Numbered from the stretch's first letter, positions 1 to 5,024 are shown. The stretch is 5,024 nucleotides of DNA from CAYNFH01 sp964396385 (GCA_964396385.1 CAYNFH010000328.1:1-5024), one strand, 5' to 3'. Translations and numbers: made by a program. Notes: a model not told the origin generated them from the sequence alone.

Positions 1-26
1 GATTGTACTGCCTGGATAATTGCGCC

Positions 27-230
27 CTATATCTGGCCCAGCGCTTTCAGCGTATCCATCTGGAGCCACCACGTGACCCCAAACCCCACCACGACGTACA
101 GGACCAGGCAAACCGCCATGACCCAGTACTCGGAGTAGCCGTTCAGCTTCTGGCCGCACTGATTGCACCTGGCCTGCGTCGCGCCGGCCAGCTCTCCACA
201 TATGTGGCACGTCTTGATACCAGTATTCAT
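27..230 (-). CDS. small zinc-ribbon, single-pass membrane protein
   Basis: A 67-residue protein whose specific role I do not recognise. Seen: two CxxC knuckles, C8-H-I-C11 and C22-N-Q-C25, separated by ten residues and each followed by Gly (CGE, CGQ). This is the usual form of a zinc ribbon that binds one metal ion through four cysteines. Residues about 36-56 form one hydrophobic segment (WVMAVCLVLYVVVGFGVTWW), so the ribbon is probably a small cytoplasmic head on a membrane anchor. A short tail of about ten residues follows. The ATG is preceded by GAGG (238-241) seven bases upstream, which supports this start. The gene lies 87 bases downstream of the glycosyltransferase gene on the same strand with no visible terminator between, so co-transcription is plausible. 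Small proteins with this layout are common in GC-rich bacteria and mostly uncharacterised. That it is a real gene is fairly secure; the function is unknown. Confidence 0.75.
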   Translation of the reverse strand: MNTGIKTCHICGELAGATQARCNQCGQKLNGYSEYWVMAVCLVLYVVVGFGVTWWLQMDTLKALGQI

Positions 231-317
231 ACGCCTACCTCAGCTCATTCCACTGTCCACACCCACCTTCTTCCATACCAGACCCGGATTCCGCACTGCC
301 GCGAATGGCCGGATTGA

Positions 318-1925
318 CTATTGGCGATCGGCGCGTGCGAAGACTGAACGGGAGGACCCGGCCGGAATCCGCCGGTAGACTTCGTCCTTGGTGAACGTGG
401 CCACGTACTCAAACTCATGCCCGGCGTAGTGGATGACCGGCGCCACGACCCCGTGGACCGGCGCCATACCGTAACAGTGCGGGCACCCCAGCACCACCAG
501 ATACAGCGGCGGCCGGGCCGCCGTATCACGCTCCTGCTCGCGGCGCCAGCGGTTTCGAATGGCGGCGGGTATCTGCGTCTGGCCGATGATCGGTGCCATG
601 CTGAGGTGGCGCGTGGGGCTCACGCGCTCGGAAAGAAAGTAGACTGCCGGGTCAAAATCGTAGTCCAGCACCAGGTCCGAGGGCCGGGAATGGGTCCGGA
701 GGTACTGCGCGATGTGCGCGCTGTTGGCGAACGGATAGGAGCCGACCTCATTGAAGCAGCCCCAGTACTGCCATCGGGTGATCTTGCCGGTCCAGTAGCT
801 CCACGCCAGCCCGCACGTCGTCGCGTGGAAGGCCACCGGCAGCAGCGCCGCCGCGAGCAGCGCGGGATTCGCGACAGCCCGCACCGAGCTCCAGCGCATT
901 CGCAGCGCCCAACGCCGGCCGTCCAGCAGGCCCCGAGTGGCCAGCAGCGCGAGAGGAGGCAGGGTCACCAGGAAGTGATAGTAGAAGAACCGCTGCTGCA
1001 CAAACACCTGCAGCGTCGCCAGCCCCCACCACCCCCACACCACCCCGTACTCTTTGGCTATCCGCCGGATGGGCAAACGAATTGTCAACAACGCCGGCAG
1101 CCACAGCAGCCACATGGCCGGGTGGTTCCGGATGAACCGCCACAACAGAAACGCTACCCAGGGCACGTCATTGCCAGGTACCCGCGCGTATGCCTGCTGC
1201 ACCACCAGCAGCTCCAGGAGACTGCCCGCGCAGCCCTTCGCCGCAAAGTACGCGACGGTCACGGCGAGCGGCAGTATCATCGCCCCGGTGAACGCCACGA
1301 GGGGGCGGAGGTTTGCCCTACCGGGCCTCATGACGGCGATCATCACGAGCGGCGCGAAGAGCAGGAAGGTGGTCTTCAGGACCAGCAGCAGCCCCAGGCA
1401 GAGTCCGGCGCACGCCGCCCAGCCATACCGCCGCGATTCGCGTAACCGGAACAGGGCCAGTAGCAAGAGGATGGTGAGCGGGGCGGCGAAGCTCTCCACC
1501 TGCGCCGAGTTCCAGTAGTCGAACCCGGTGTAGTAGACGATGCCGAACATCACTGCCGGCAAACACGCCGCCCTGGGTGACCAGCGCCACTGCCGCGCGA
1601 GCGCGTACAGCCCGGCGCAGGCCGCCAGTGCCGCCGCCAGGTCGGCAAATCGCGCCGCCGCCATGCCGCGCCCGAACACCACCTGTGCCGCCGCGTAGAT
1701 GGCGAATATCCCCGCCGGTTTGATGTCCCACGCGTCGCGGTAAGGCAGGCCGCCGTGGAGCCACCGGTCGCCCACGTATGCGAACATCGCCTGGTCCAGG
1801 CCGAACGGGTAGAGCAATGACGGCAGTGCCAGGAGGGCCACGAATCCCAGCGTCAGAAGCAGGTAAGCGGCTTCCGCGCGGGTGGACGGTTCGGGTTCTG
1901 GCTCTGGACGAGGAGCTTCAAGCAT
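318..1925 (-). CDS. GT39/PMT-type membrane glycosyltransferase (GT-C fold)
   Basis: A 535-residue polytopic membrane protein resembling the GT-C superfamily (dolichyl-phosphate-mannose protein mannosyltransferase / ArnT-like, PMT_2 type). Family members transfer a sugar from a polyprenyl-phosphate-linked donor to an acceptor on the outer face of the membrane. Seen: a short tail with an EPEPEP run (residues 8-13), a first membrane helix at about 20-40, then the family's first external loop with D44 (LDQAMFAY) and the GGLPYRDAWDIKPAG stretch (58-72). The Asp at the start of this loop is the usual catalytic or metal-site position. Many hydrophobic helices follow to about residue 375, then a soluble C-terminal domain (about 385-535). 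That domain contains SDLVLDYDFDPAVYFLSERVSP, typical of the dinucleotide-like C-terminal region in bacterial relatives, and an unusual C481-P-H-C484 motif. The ATG has no clear Shine-Dalgarno sequence and lies nine bases after a strong hairpin. The donor and acceptor cannot be told from sequence. Confidence 0.85.
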   Translation of the reverse strand: MLEAPRPEPEPEPSTRAEAAYLLLTLGFVALLALPSLLYPFGLDQAMFAYVGDRWLHGGLPYRDAWDIKPAGIFAIYAAAQVVFGRGMAAARFADLAAALAACAGLYALARQWRWSPRAACLPAVMFGIVYYTGFDYWNSAQVESFAAPLTILLLLALFRLRESRRYGWAACAGLCLGLLLVLKTTFLLFAPLVMIAVMRPGRANLRPLVAFTGAMILPLAVTVAYFAAKGCAGSLLELLVVQQAYARVPGNDVPWVAFLLWRFIRNHPAMWLLWLPALLTIRLPIRRIAKEYGVVWGWWGLATLQVFVQQRFFYYHFLVTLPPLALLATRGLLDGRRWALRMRWSSVRAVANPALLAAALLPVAFHATTCGLAWSYWTGKITRWQYWGCFNEVGSYPFANSAHIAQYLRTHSRPSDLVLDYDFDPAVYFLSERVSPTRHLSMAPIIGQTQIPAAIRNRWRREQERDTAARPPLYLVVLGCPHCYGMAPVHGVVAPVIHYAGHEFEYVATFTKDEVYRRIPAGSSRSVFARADRQ

Positions 1926-1934
1926 CGATGTGAA

Positions 1935-1974
1935 AAGTCGCCGGTGGACACTATCTCGTGTCCACCTGCGACTT
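1935..1974 (-). promoter_or_regulatory. leader hairpin / candidate attenuator before the glycosyltransferase start
   Basis: Two 17-nt arms (1935-1951 and 1958-1974) are inverted repeats matching at 16 of 17 positions, with a 6-nt loop (1952-1957). The only mismatch is 1942 against 1967. Read on the minus strand, the stem ends in CGACTT and runs into TTTT, and the glycosyltransferase ATG comes nine bases later. The shape is therefore like an intrinsic terminator or attenuator sitting where a ribosome binding site would normally be. The other edge (CTTATT on the plus strand) is also T-rich. It could equally be a small palindromic repeat or a remnant of insertion-element ends. The structure is certain; the function is inferred. 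Confidence 0.5.
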
Positions 1975-2031
1975 ATTCCACATTCTCGCTTCTAGCCGGA
2001 GCGATTCGGCTCGCCTAAGAACGCCTATCAT

Positions 2032-2107
2032 AACCTCCCCCTAACCCCCTCCTTTGTAAGGAGGGGGAACTCCCTCCCCTTACGAAGGGGAGGGTTGGGG
2101 AGGGGTT
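2032..2107. repeat. C/G-rich tandem double-hairpin intergenic repeat (MITE/REP-like)
   Basis: Two perfect 10-bp stems stand side by side: 2045-2054 with 2058-2067 (loop TGT) and 2072-2081 with 2085-2094 (loop ACG). Flanking arms 2032-2044 and 2095-2107 also pair, with one mismatch and two G-T wobbles, so the whole could fold as a three-way junction. The two internal hairpins are related to each other in sequence (CCCCCTCCTT and CCCTCCCCTT), which suggests internal duplication. Short C-rich/G-rich intergenic elements of this kind are often dispersed in many copies in GC-rich genomes. This copy lies between the Uma2 gene and the glycosyltransferase gene and encodes no protein. A 13-nt palindrome (TTAGAG-G-CTCTAA, 2111-2123) lies just outside its right edge. 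Confidence 0.7.
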
Positions 2108-2145
2108 CTGTTAGAGGCTCTAAGTTCGACGGCCGGCGTTCCAGT

Positions 2146-2763
2146 CTACGGCTGGCCGTCCCCGGCATAGTCCGGCCGCAGAGCCGGCGCAGGTGGAAAC
2201 TCTACGCCTCGATACACCTGCGCCAGCGAGATCTTCCCTTCCAGGGCGAGCACCGTGACCTGCGCCTCTAGCCCCTCCGCAAGCTCATACCTCCAGCCGC
2301 CGTCCGGCAGCCGCGAATACCGCTCGACGCGAGGCCGGTCCTGCCACACAAGGAGGTAGTCCTGCAGGGATTCGATGGTCTGGTAGTGCCGCCACTTCTC
2401 ACCGCGGTCGTACTCCTGAGTGCTCTCCGAGAGTACCTCCACCAACACTGCCGGATTGGTGCACGCCTTCGGCTTTCGCTCCGTGAGCTGCAGTGCACCG
2501 CACACAACGGACACATCCGGGTAGGTGTTCAGACCGGAGCTTTGGACCCGTATGCGCAGGTCCGACGAGAACACCCGGCACGGCCCCTCGCCCGCCGCCC
2601 GGCGCAACTCCGCAATCACGTTGGCCGAGACGAGCGCGTGTTCAGCCGACCCCCCGGCCATGTCAAAGATGCGGCCGGCGAGATACTCGTGCTTGAGCTC
2701 AGCCGTCTCCTCCAGGCTCAAGTACTCGTCTTCCGTGATGTAGCGAAGTGCGGCAACTGCCAT
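2146..2763 (-). CDS. Uma2 family (DUF820) PD-(D/E)XK nuclease-like protein
   Basis: A 205-residue protein of the Uma2/DUF820 family (restriction-endonuclease-like fold). Seen in order: an N-terminal ITEDEYLSLEE opening, E26 in LKHEYLAGRIFDMAG, SSDLRIRV (66-73), then the catalytic-type set D83 (YPDVSVVCG), E109 (VLVEVLSEST) and K123 (GEKWRHYQ), followed by YLLVWQDRPRVERYSR. All the residues expected of an active PD-(D/E)XK centre are present and the length is usual for the family. The start at 2763 is chosen because AGGAGG (2769-2774) lies five bases upstream and the family's N-terminus begins here; a longer frame to 2799 is possible but lacks this support. The gene starts 100 bases downstream of the ankyrin gene on the same strand. 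Family members occur in many near-identical paralogues in cyanobacteria, Chloroflexota and similar phyla, and no biological role is firmly known. Confidence 0.92.
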   Translation of the reverse strand: MAVAALRYITEDEYLSLEETAELKHEYLAGRIFDMAGGSAEHALVSANVIAELRRAAGEGPCRVFSSDLRIRVQSSGLNTYPDVSVVCGALQLTERKPKACTNPAVLVEVLSESTQEYDRGEKWRHYQTIESLQDYLLVWQDRPRVERYSRLPDGGWRYELAEGLEAQVTVLALEGKISLAQVYRGVEFPPAPALRPDYAGDGQP

Positions 2764-2768
2764 CAATG

Positions 2769-2774
2769 CCTCCT
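2769..2774 (-). promoter_or_regulatory. strong Shine-Dalgarno site (AGGAGG) of the Uma2 gene
   Basis: The minus strand reads AGGAGG, then five bases, then ATG at 2763-2761. It is the strongest ribosome binding site in the window, and it settles the start codon in favour of the shorter protein rather than the frame opening at 2799. Confidence 0.85.
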
Positions 2775-2829
2775 GTAGCCCACGGGCAGCCCGCAACAAT
2801 GGTTCGTTCGGCCCAGGTCACTCCGGAAA

Positions 2830-2858
2830 ATCGTACCATACCGCCGCTCGCTTGGGAA
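2830..2858 (-). promoter_or_regulatory. weak candidate promoter for the Uma2 gene
   Basis: On the minus strand, TTCCCA (2853-2858) and TACGAT (2830-2835) are separated by 17 bases. Each matches four of six positions of the sigma-70 consensus. The site overlaps nothing but the 100-base gap after the ankyrin gene and would give a leader of about 60 bases. In GC-rich DNA such partial matches arise easily, so this is a suggestion only. Confidence 0.22.
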
Positions 2859-2863
2859 TGCAT

Positions 2864-4105
2864 TTACGACTCTCCACGAAGGGCCGCCTGCATGCGGGGG
2901 TCCGCTCGCACCTTATCGTTGATCGCCTTCCGGTCGCCGGTTTCGAACCAGGTGGGATCCACCTCGGCGCCGACCCTGACCAGCAGCGCCACAACCTCAA
3001 GGTAGTGGCTGTTACTGGCCTCAGGAGCGGGAAAGACCCAGCCATGGAGCGCCCACCCCAACGGTGTTCCGTTGAACGATTCGTCCCTTACGTTTACGGA
3101 CGCCTGACTCTCCAGAAGTAGTTTCACCGTCTCCAGGTGGCCTCCCAGCGCGGCCCAGTGAAGGCCGGTTCCACCGTGATGCCGCACGCGCAAGTCTACG
3201 GCGATTCCGCGCTGCAGCAGATAGGCGACGACATCGGTATGGTCGTACTCGCAGGCCCATGTATAGCCATCCTTCATCTGCTCCTGTGTCGCGTTCGGTC
3301 TCAGGCTGCCGCCCCGGTTGAAGAAGCTCCGAACTCTTTCTAGGTTCCCCACGCCCGACGCGCCTTCCAGGTCGAGTCGGGCGCCGCGAGAGGCCAGGTA
3401 CTCCGCTGCCGCCGGGCGGCCATTGTGCAGCGCGGAGACCAGGGGATTCCATCCTCCGGGCAGTCCGTCCACGGACGCGCCCGCCTCGATGAGCTTCTCC
3501 ATGAGCGGAATCTGCACTCCGGTCACTACCGGATGGATGCTGGTTGCCACGAGCCCGAGCGCGGTGCCTGTGCCGTACGTGTCCGCAGGCGCGTCCACCT
3601 CGGCGCCCGCGTCCAGCAGCATCTTTGCGATCTCTACTGCATTCCGGGGTGACTTCTGCCGGTAGTTCTCCACGCCGTTCGCGCCCACGTAATGGAGCAG
3701 TGTTGCGCGGTGCAGTCTGGGTGACCGCGCCCGCGCGAGCGCCTGTTCGGAATCCAGTAGGCGCCGGAGCGTAGGCACGTCGCCCGCGACTACGGCGTCG
3801 GCTGCCAGTTCGAACGTCGCTGCCGCGGAATCATCTCGCGCAAGGTCCCGGATATGCCGCGTAAACTTCGGCCAGCTATCAAAACCGTGCTCCCGCGCAA
3901 TGAGGAGCTGTGCGTCGGCCAGCGCCGGACCGGAGCTCTGGCCCACCGGGTCCAGTAATCGGCCCGGGTGCGGGTGGAACTTCTCGAAACGACTTCCGAT
4001 GTCGGCGTCGCCGGAACGATAGGCCTTGAGGAGGTCCTTTGCCTGCTTGCGGTACTGCTCAATGCTCGGGCTGTCGGGGAGAGGCGTCAGATCGGTGGTG
4101 TTCAT
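2864..4105 (-). CDS. ankyrin-repeat protein with conserved N-terminal helical region
   Basis: A 413-residue protein with no signal peptide or membrane segment, probably cytoplasmic and working through protein-protein contacts. Seen: an N-terminal region (about 14-86) with SIEQYRKQAKDLLKAYRSGD and later LADAQLLIAREHGFDSWPKF, a recurrent non-ankyrin opening in bacterial ankyrin proteins. Roughly seven ankyrin-type units follow from about residue 98 to 385. The clearest are TLLHYVGANG with EIAKMLLDAGAEVDA (135-172), LMEKLIEAGASVDG (201-214), DVVAYLLQRGIAVDLR (291-306), TGLHWAALGGHLETVKLLLESQASVNVRD (313-341) and TPLGWALHG with LEVVALLVRVGAEVDP (347-384). Some units are irregular or stretched. 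Residues 386-413 form a charged tail. AAAGGA (4115-4120) lies nine bases before the ATG. The partner protein cannot be inferred. Confidence 0.9.
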   Translation of the reverse strand: MNTTDLTPLPDSPSIEQYRKQAKDLLKAYRSGDADIGSRFEKFHPHPGRLLDPVGQSSGPALADAQLLIAREHGFDSWPKFTRHIRDLARDDSAAATFELAADAVVAGDVPTLRRLLDSEQALARARSPRLHRATLLHYVGANGVENYRQKSPRNAVEIAKMLLDAGAEVDAPADTYGTGTALGLVATSIHPVVTGVQIPLMEKLIEAGASVDGLPGGWNPLVSALHNGRPAAAEYLASRGARLDLEGASGVGNLERVRSFFNRGGSLRPNATQEQMKDGYTWACEYDHTDVVAYLLQRGIAVDLRVRHHGGTGLHWAALGGHLETVKLLLESQASVNVRDESFNGTPLGWALHGWVFPAPEASNSHYLEVVALLVRVGAEVDPTWFETGDRKAINDKVRADPRMQAALRGES

Positions 4106-4212
4106 CTACGAACGTCCTTTCATGTGTGCGCCTGGAGTCCGCCCTGGTCAGGCTGAAAGAGTGTTCGTAGACTCGGTAGTCTTGTTGAAGGTGGGCACGG
4201 CCCTTTCCGCGG

Positions 4213-4243
4213 ACTGGATGCGCCCTTCGCGCCATCATCCAGT
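4213..4243 (-). promoter_or_regulatory. inverted repeat at the predicted transcription start, possible operator
   Basis: ACTGGATG (4213-4220) and CATCCAGT (4236-4243) are perfect 8-nt inverted arms with a 15-base spacer. The repeat overlaps the last bases of the predicted -10 box of the ankyrin promoter and covers the expected start of transcription. That is a typical position for a repressor site or a 5' leader hairpin. No regulator is encoded nearby. The structure is seen; the role is inferred. Confidence 0.35.
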
Positions 4244-4269
4244 ATACGACGAGGGGGCGGCTATTGCAA
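4241..4269 (-). promoter_or_regulatory. candidate sigma-70-type promoter of the ankyrin gene
   Basis: The minus strand reads TTGCAA (4264-4269), exactly 17 bases of spacer, then TATACT (4241-4246). The -10 box matches the consensus at five of six positions and the -35 box at four of six, in otherwise very GC-rich DNA. Transcription would start near 4234 and give a leader of about 130 bases before the ATG at 4105. It is the best promoter match I found in the window. Confidence 0.45.
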
Positions 4270-4416
4270 TCGCGCCACGAGGATGGGCGCGGAGTGCAGC
4301 CGGGGGACTGCAGATTCCGTGCTCATGGTGTGCAGCGCTGCACGAATTGGCCTGGATGCGCAGGCAGCAGGCGGCAGTCTGCGCGCGGCGGGGCCGTTCT
4401 GCGGGCTCACCCGGAC

Positions 4417-4620
4417 ATGGCCGCCCCGCTAATCTATGCGGCAAAGGCTGACGACCCCGACTTTGCCAGGTTCCTCCTCAAACACGGGGCTGACAAGAAC
4501 ACGCGTGACTATGACGGCAGCACCGTGCTCTTCGTCGCGCGTGCGATGAAACACGACGCCGTTGCGAAGATTCTCGAGAAAGCTGGATCGGTCGCCAGCG
4601 GCCCGACGGTGCGGAAGTAG
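4417..4620 (+). pseudogene. C-terminal remnant of an ankyrin-repeat protein
   Basis: A plus-strand reading frame ending at TAG (4618-4620) encodes a good ankyrin pattern: MAAPLIYAAKADDPDFARF followed by LLKHGADKNTRDYDGSTVLFVARAM (split here for length), then KHDAVAKILEKAG and a short tail. That is one full repeat plus the first half of another and a capping helix, as at the natural C-terminus of a larger ankyrin protein. The ATG at 4417 has no Shine-Dalgarno sequence. The frame is open upstream to a TTG at 4264, but that part (rich in R, G and C) has no family resemblance. I infer a truncated gene whose N-terminal part was deleted or has decayed. It lies on the strand opposite the intact ankyrin gene, whose sequence does not contain this segment, so it is not a simple inverted copy. 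A genuine 67-residue small protein is the less likely alternative. Confidence 0.6.
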
Positions 4621-4923
4621 GTGGCTTCCCCCAAGAAAGAGTGCGCCCCAGTTCGGTCACCTCCGGCGCGGGGCGGCGCTCGGAGGACCGGGCGCTCAGC
4701 AGCATCTCCTCTTCGCGGACCTCTCCGAAAGCCCACCCGTTCGCGTCCAGCGATGGGTGCAAACCACTACAAAGTGAGCCGACCGGCTCACTTTGTAGTG
4801 GAACGCCATCAGAGCCATACAGAAGGGCAGGGACGCCCGCCCACGAGAGCCGCGAACGCGGCAATTTGAGACAATGTCTCAGAGTAAGTCTAGCCGGAGA
4901 CGGGTGGCAGTCGGGATTCGACA
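4621..4923. other. intergenic region between the ankyrin remnant and tRNA-Val
   Basis: 303 bases in which I recognise no gene. Short open frames on both strands have no family-like sequence. The region holds the perfect 18-nt-arm inverted repeat described separately, a 5-bp GC stem with a GAAC loop (GCCGC...GCGGC, 4849-4862) and a 7-nt inverted repeat TGAGACA/TGTCTCA (4867-4881). The last two lie 40 to 75 bases downstream of the tRNA and could assist its 3' end formation, but neither is followed by a T-run. Confidence 0.5.
4764..4801. repeat. perfect inverted repeat, 18-nt arms, 2-nt centre
   Basis: The arms CCACTACAAAGTGAGCCG (4764-4781) and CGGCTCACTTTGTAGTGG (4784-4801) are exact reverse complements around AC. 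As RNA this would be a hairpin with a slightly opened loop; as DNA it is an almost complete 38-bp palindrome. On the minus strand the stem is followed by TTTG, so it could weakly terminate transcription running on from the tRNA. On the plus strand it lies 143 bases beyond the ankyrin remnant and is followed by AACG. Other readings are a regulator-binding site or a pair of fused transposon ends. Confidence 0.8.
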
Positions 4924-4995
4924 TGGGCGGTACAGGATTTGAACTTGTGACCTCTTCGGTGTCAACGAAGCGCTCTCCCCCTGAGCTAACCGCCC
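4924..4995 (-). tRNA. tRNA-Val (anticodon GAC)
   Basis: Reading the minus strand gives a complete 72-nt cloverleaf. The acceptor stem is GGGCGGT/ACCGCCC, the D arm GCTC-AGGGGGA-GAGC and the anticodon arm CTTCG-TTGACAC-CGAAG with anticodon GAC (reads GUC valine codons). The variable loop is AGGTC, the T arm ACAAG-TTCAAAT-CCTGT, and the discriminator base is A. The T stem contains one A-C mismatch (position 52 with 62), and no CCA end is encoded (the genomic sequence after the discriminator is TGT). The flanks TCGACAC and ATGTCGA also pair, so the precursor would have an acceptor helix lengthened by six pairs after one C-A mismatch. No other tRNA is visible nearby; the 29 bases upstream show no promoter. 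Confidence 0.95.
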
Positions 4996-5024
4996 GTGTC
5001 GAGGTCCTGGGGAGCCGGAGGGAT

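Larger units (their letters stand above)
4106..4416. other. intergenic region upstream of the ankyrin gene
   Basis: 311 bases with no recognisable intact gene. The left part is the leader and promoter region of the minus-strand ankyrin gene. The right part may once have coded for the body of the plus-strand ankyrin remnant: the frame of that remnant stays open back to 4264, but its translation here shows no ankyrin pattern, and the other two plus frames do not either. Confidence 0.5.

Noticed and set aside
3..317. Plus-strand open frame of 104 codons at the left edge
   Set aside because: It overlaps the zinc-ribbon gene in antisense and has no domain-like pattern, whereas the minus strand shows paired CxxC motifs, a membrane helix and a ribosome binding site.
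417..1445. A long plus-strand open frame of 342 codons
   Set aside because: It is antisense to the glycosyltransferase, whose membrane-protein pattern is clear. The plus-strand product is a low-complexity mix rich in R, Q, P and H, typical of a GC-rich shadow frame.
2032..2107. Possible CRISPR-like repeats or intrinsic terminator
   Set aside because: There are only two adjacent hairpins with no spacers of regular length, and no T-run follows on either strand, so it is listed as an intergenic repeat instead.
2763..2799. Longer start for the Uma2 gene at 2799
   Set aside because: The added twelve residues would be translated across the AGGAGG site, and the family's usual N-terminus begins at 2763.
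4849..4881. Two small inverted repeats downstream of the tRNA as its terminator
   Set aside because: The stems are only 5 and 7 bp, have very tight loops and lack a following T-run on the minus strand, so I mention them but do not call a terminator.
4478..4924. Minus-strand open frame of 148 codons between the tRNA and the ankyrin remnant
   Set aside because: It runs across the 38-bp palindrome and antisense to the ankyrin pattern, begins against the end of the tRNA, and its product (rich in S, R and P) resembles no family I know.
4924..5024. tRNA gene as an attachment site for an integrated element
   Set aside because: No integrase gene and no direct repeat of the tRNA 3' end were seen elsewhere in the window.

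Overview
The window is GC-rich bacterial chromosomal DNA with four intact protein genes and one tRNA gene, all on the minus strand, plus one apparent gene remnant on the plus strand. High third-position GC, an Uma2/DUF820 nuclease, an ankyrin protein with a conserved N-terminal helical region, a GT39-type membrane glycosyltransferase and G/C-rich intergenic hairpin repeats fit a free-living, large-genome lineage such as Acidobacteriota, Armatimonadota, Planctomycetota or Chloroflexota. The sequence alone does not decide between these. There is no rRNA, plasmid, phage or transposase gene.

Layout, read in the direction of the minus-strand genes from right to left. A tRNA-Val(GAC) gene lies at 4995-4924. 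A non-coding stretch of about 300 bases follows (4923-4621), holding a perfect 18-bp-arm inverted repeat at 4764-4801. Next, on the plus strand at 4417-4620, is the C-terminal end of a lost ankyrin-repeat protein. A promoter region at about 4270-4106 precedes the intact ankyrin-repeat gene (4105-2864). The Uma2-family nuclease-like gene (2763-2146) follows, with a textbook AGGAGG ribosome binding site. A 220-base intergenic region then carries two striking structured elements: a C/G-rich tandem double hairpin with a quadruplex motif (2032-2107), and a 17-nt-arm hairpin (1935-1974) immediately before the next start codon. The glycosyltransferase gene (1925-318) comes next, and 87 bases after it a 67-residue zinc-ribbon plus single-membrane-helix protein (230-27).

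The genes do not form an obvious functional pathway. The glycosyltransferase and the small zinc-ribbon membrane protein could be co-transcribed, since they are co-directional with a short gap and no terminator between them. The ankyrin and Uma2 genes are typical stand-alone accessory genes. The most noteworthy content is in the intergenic DNA, which holds three separate strong inverted repeats of different sequence, and in the tRNA, which has a T-stem mismatch and an extended precursor acceptor helix. I see no convincing new defence or biosynthetic system.
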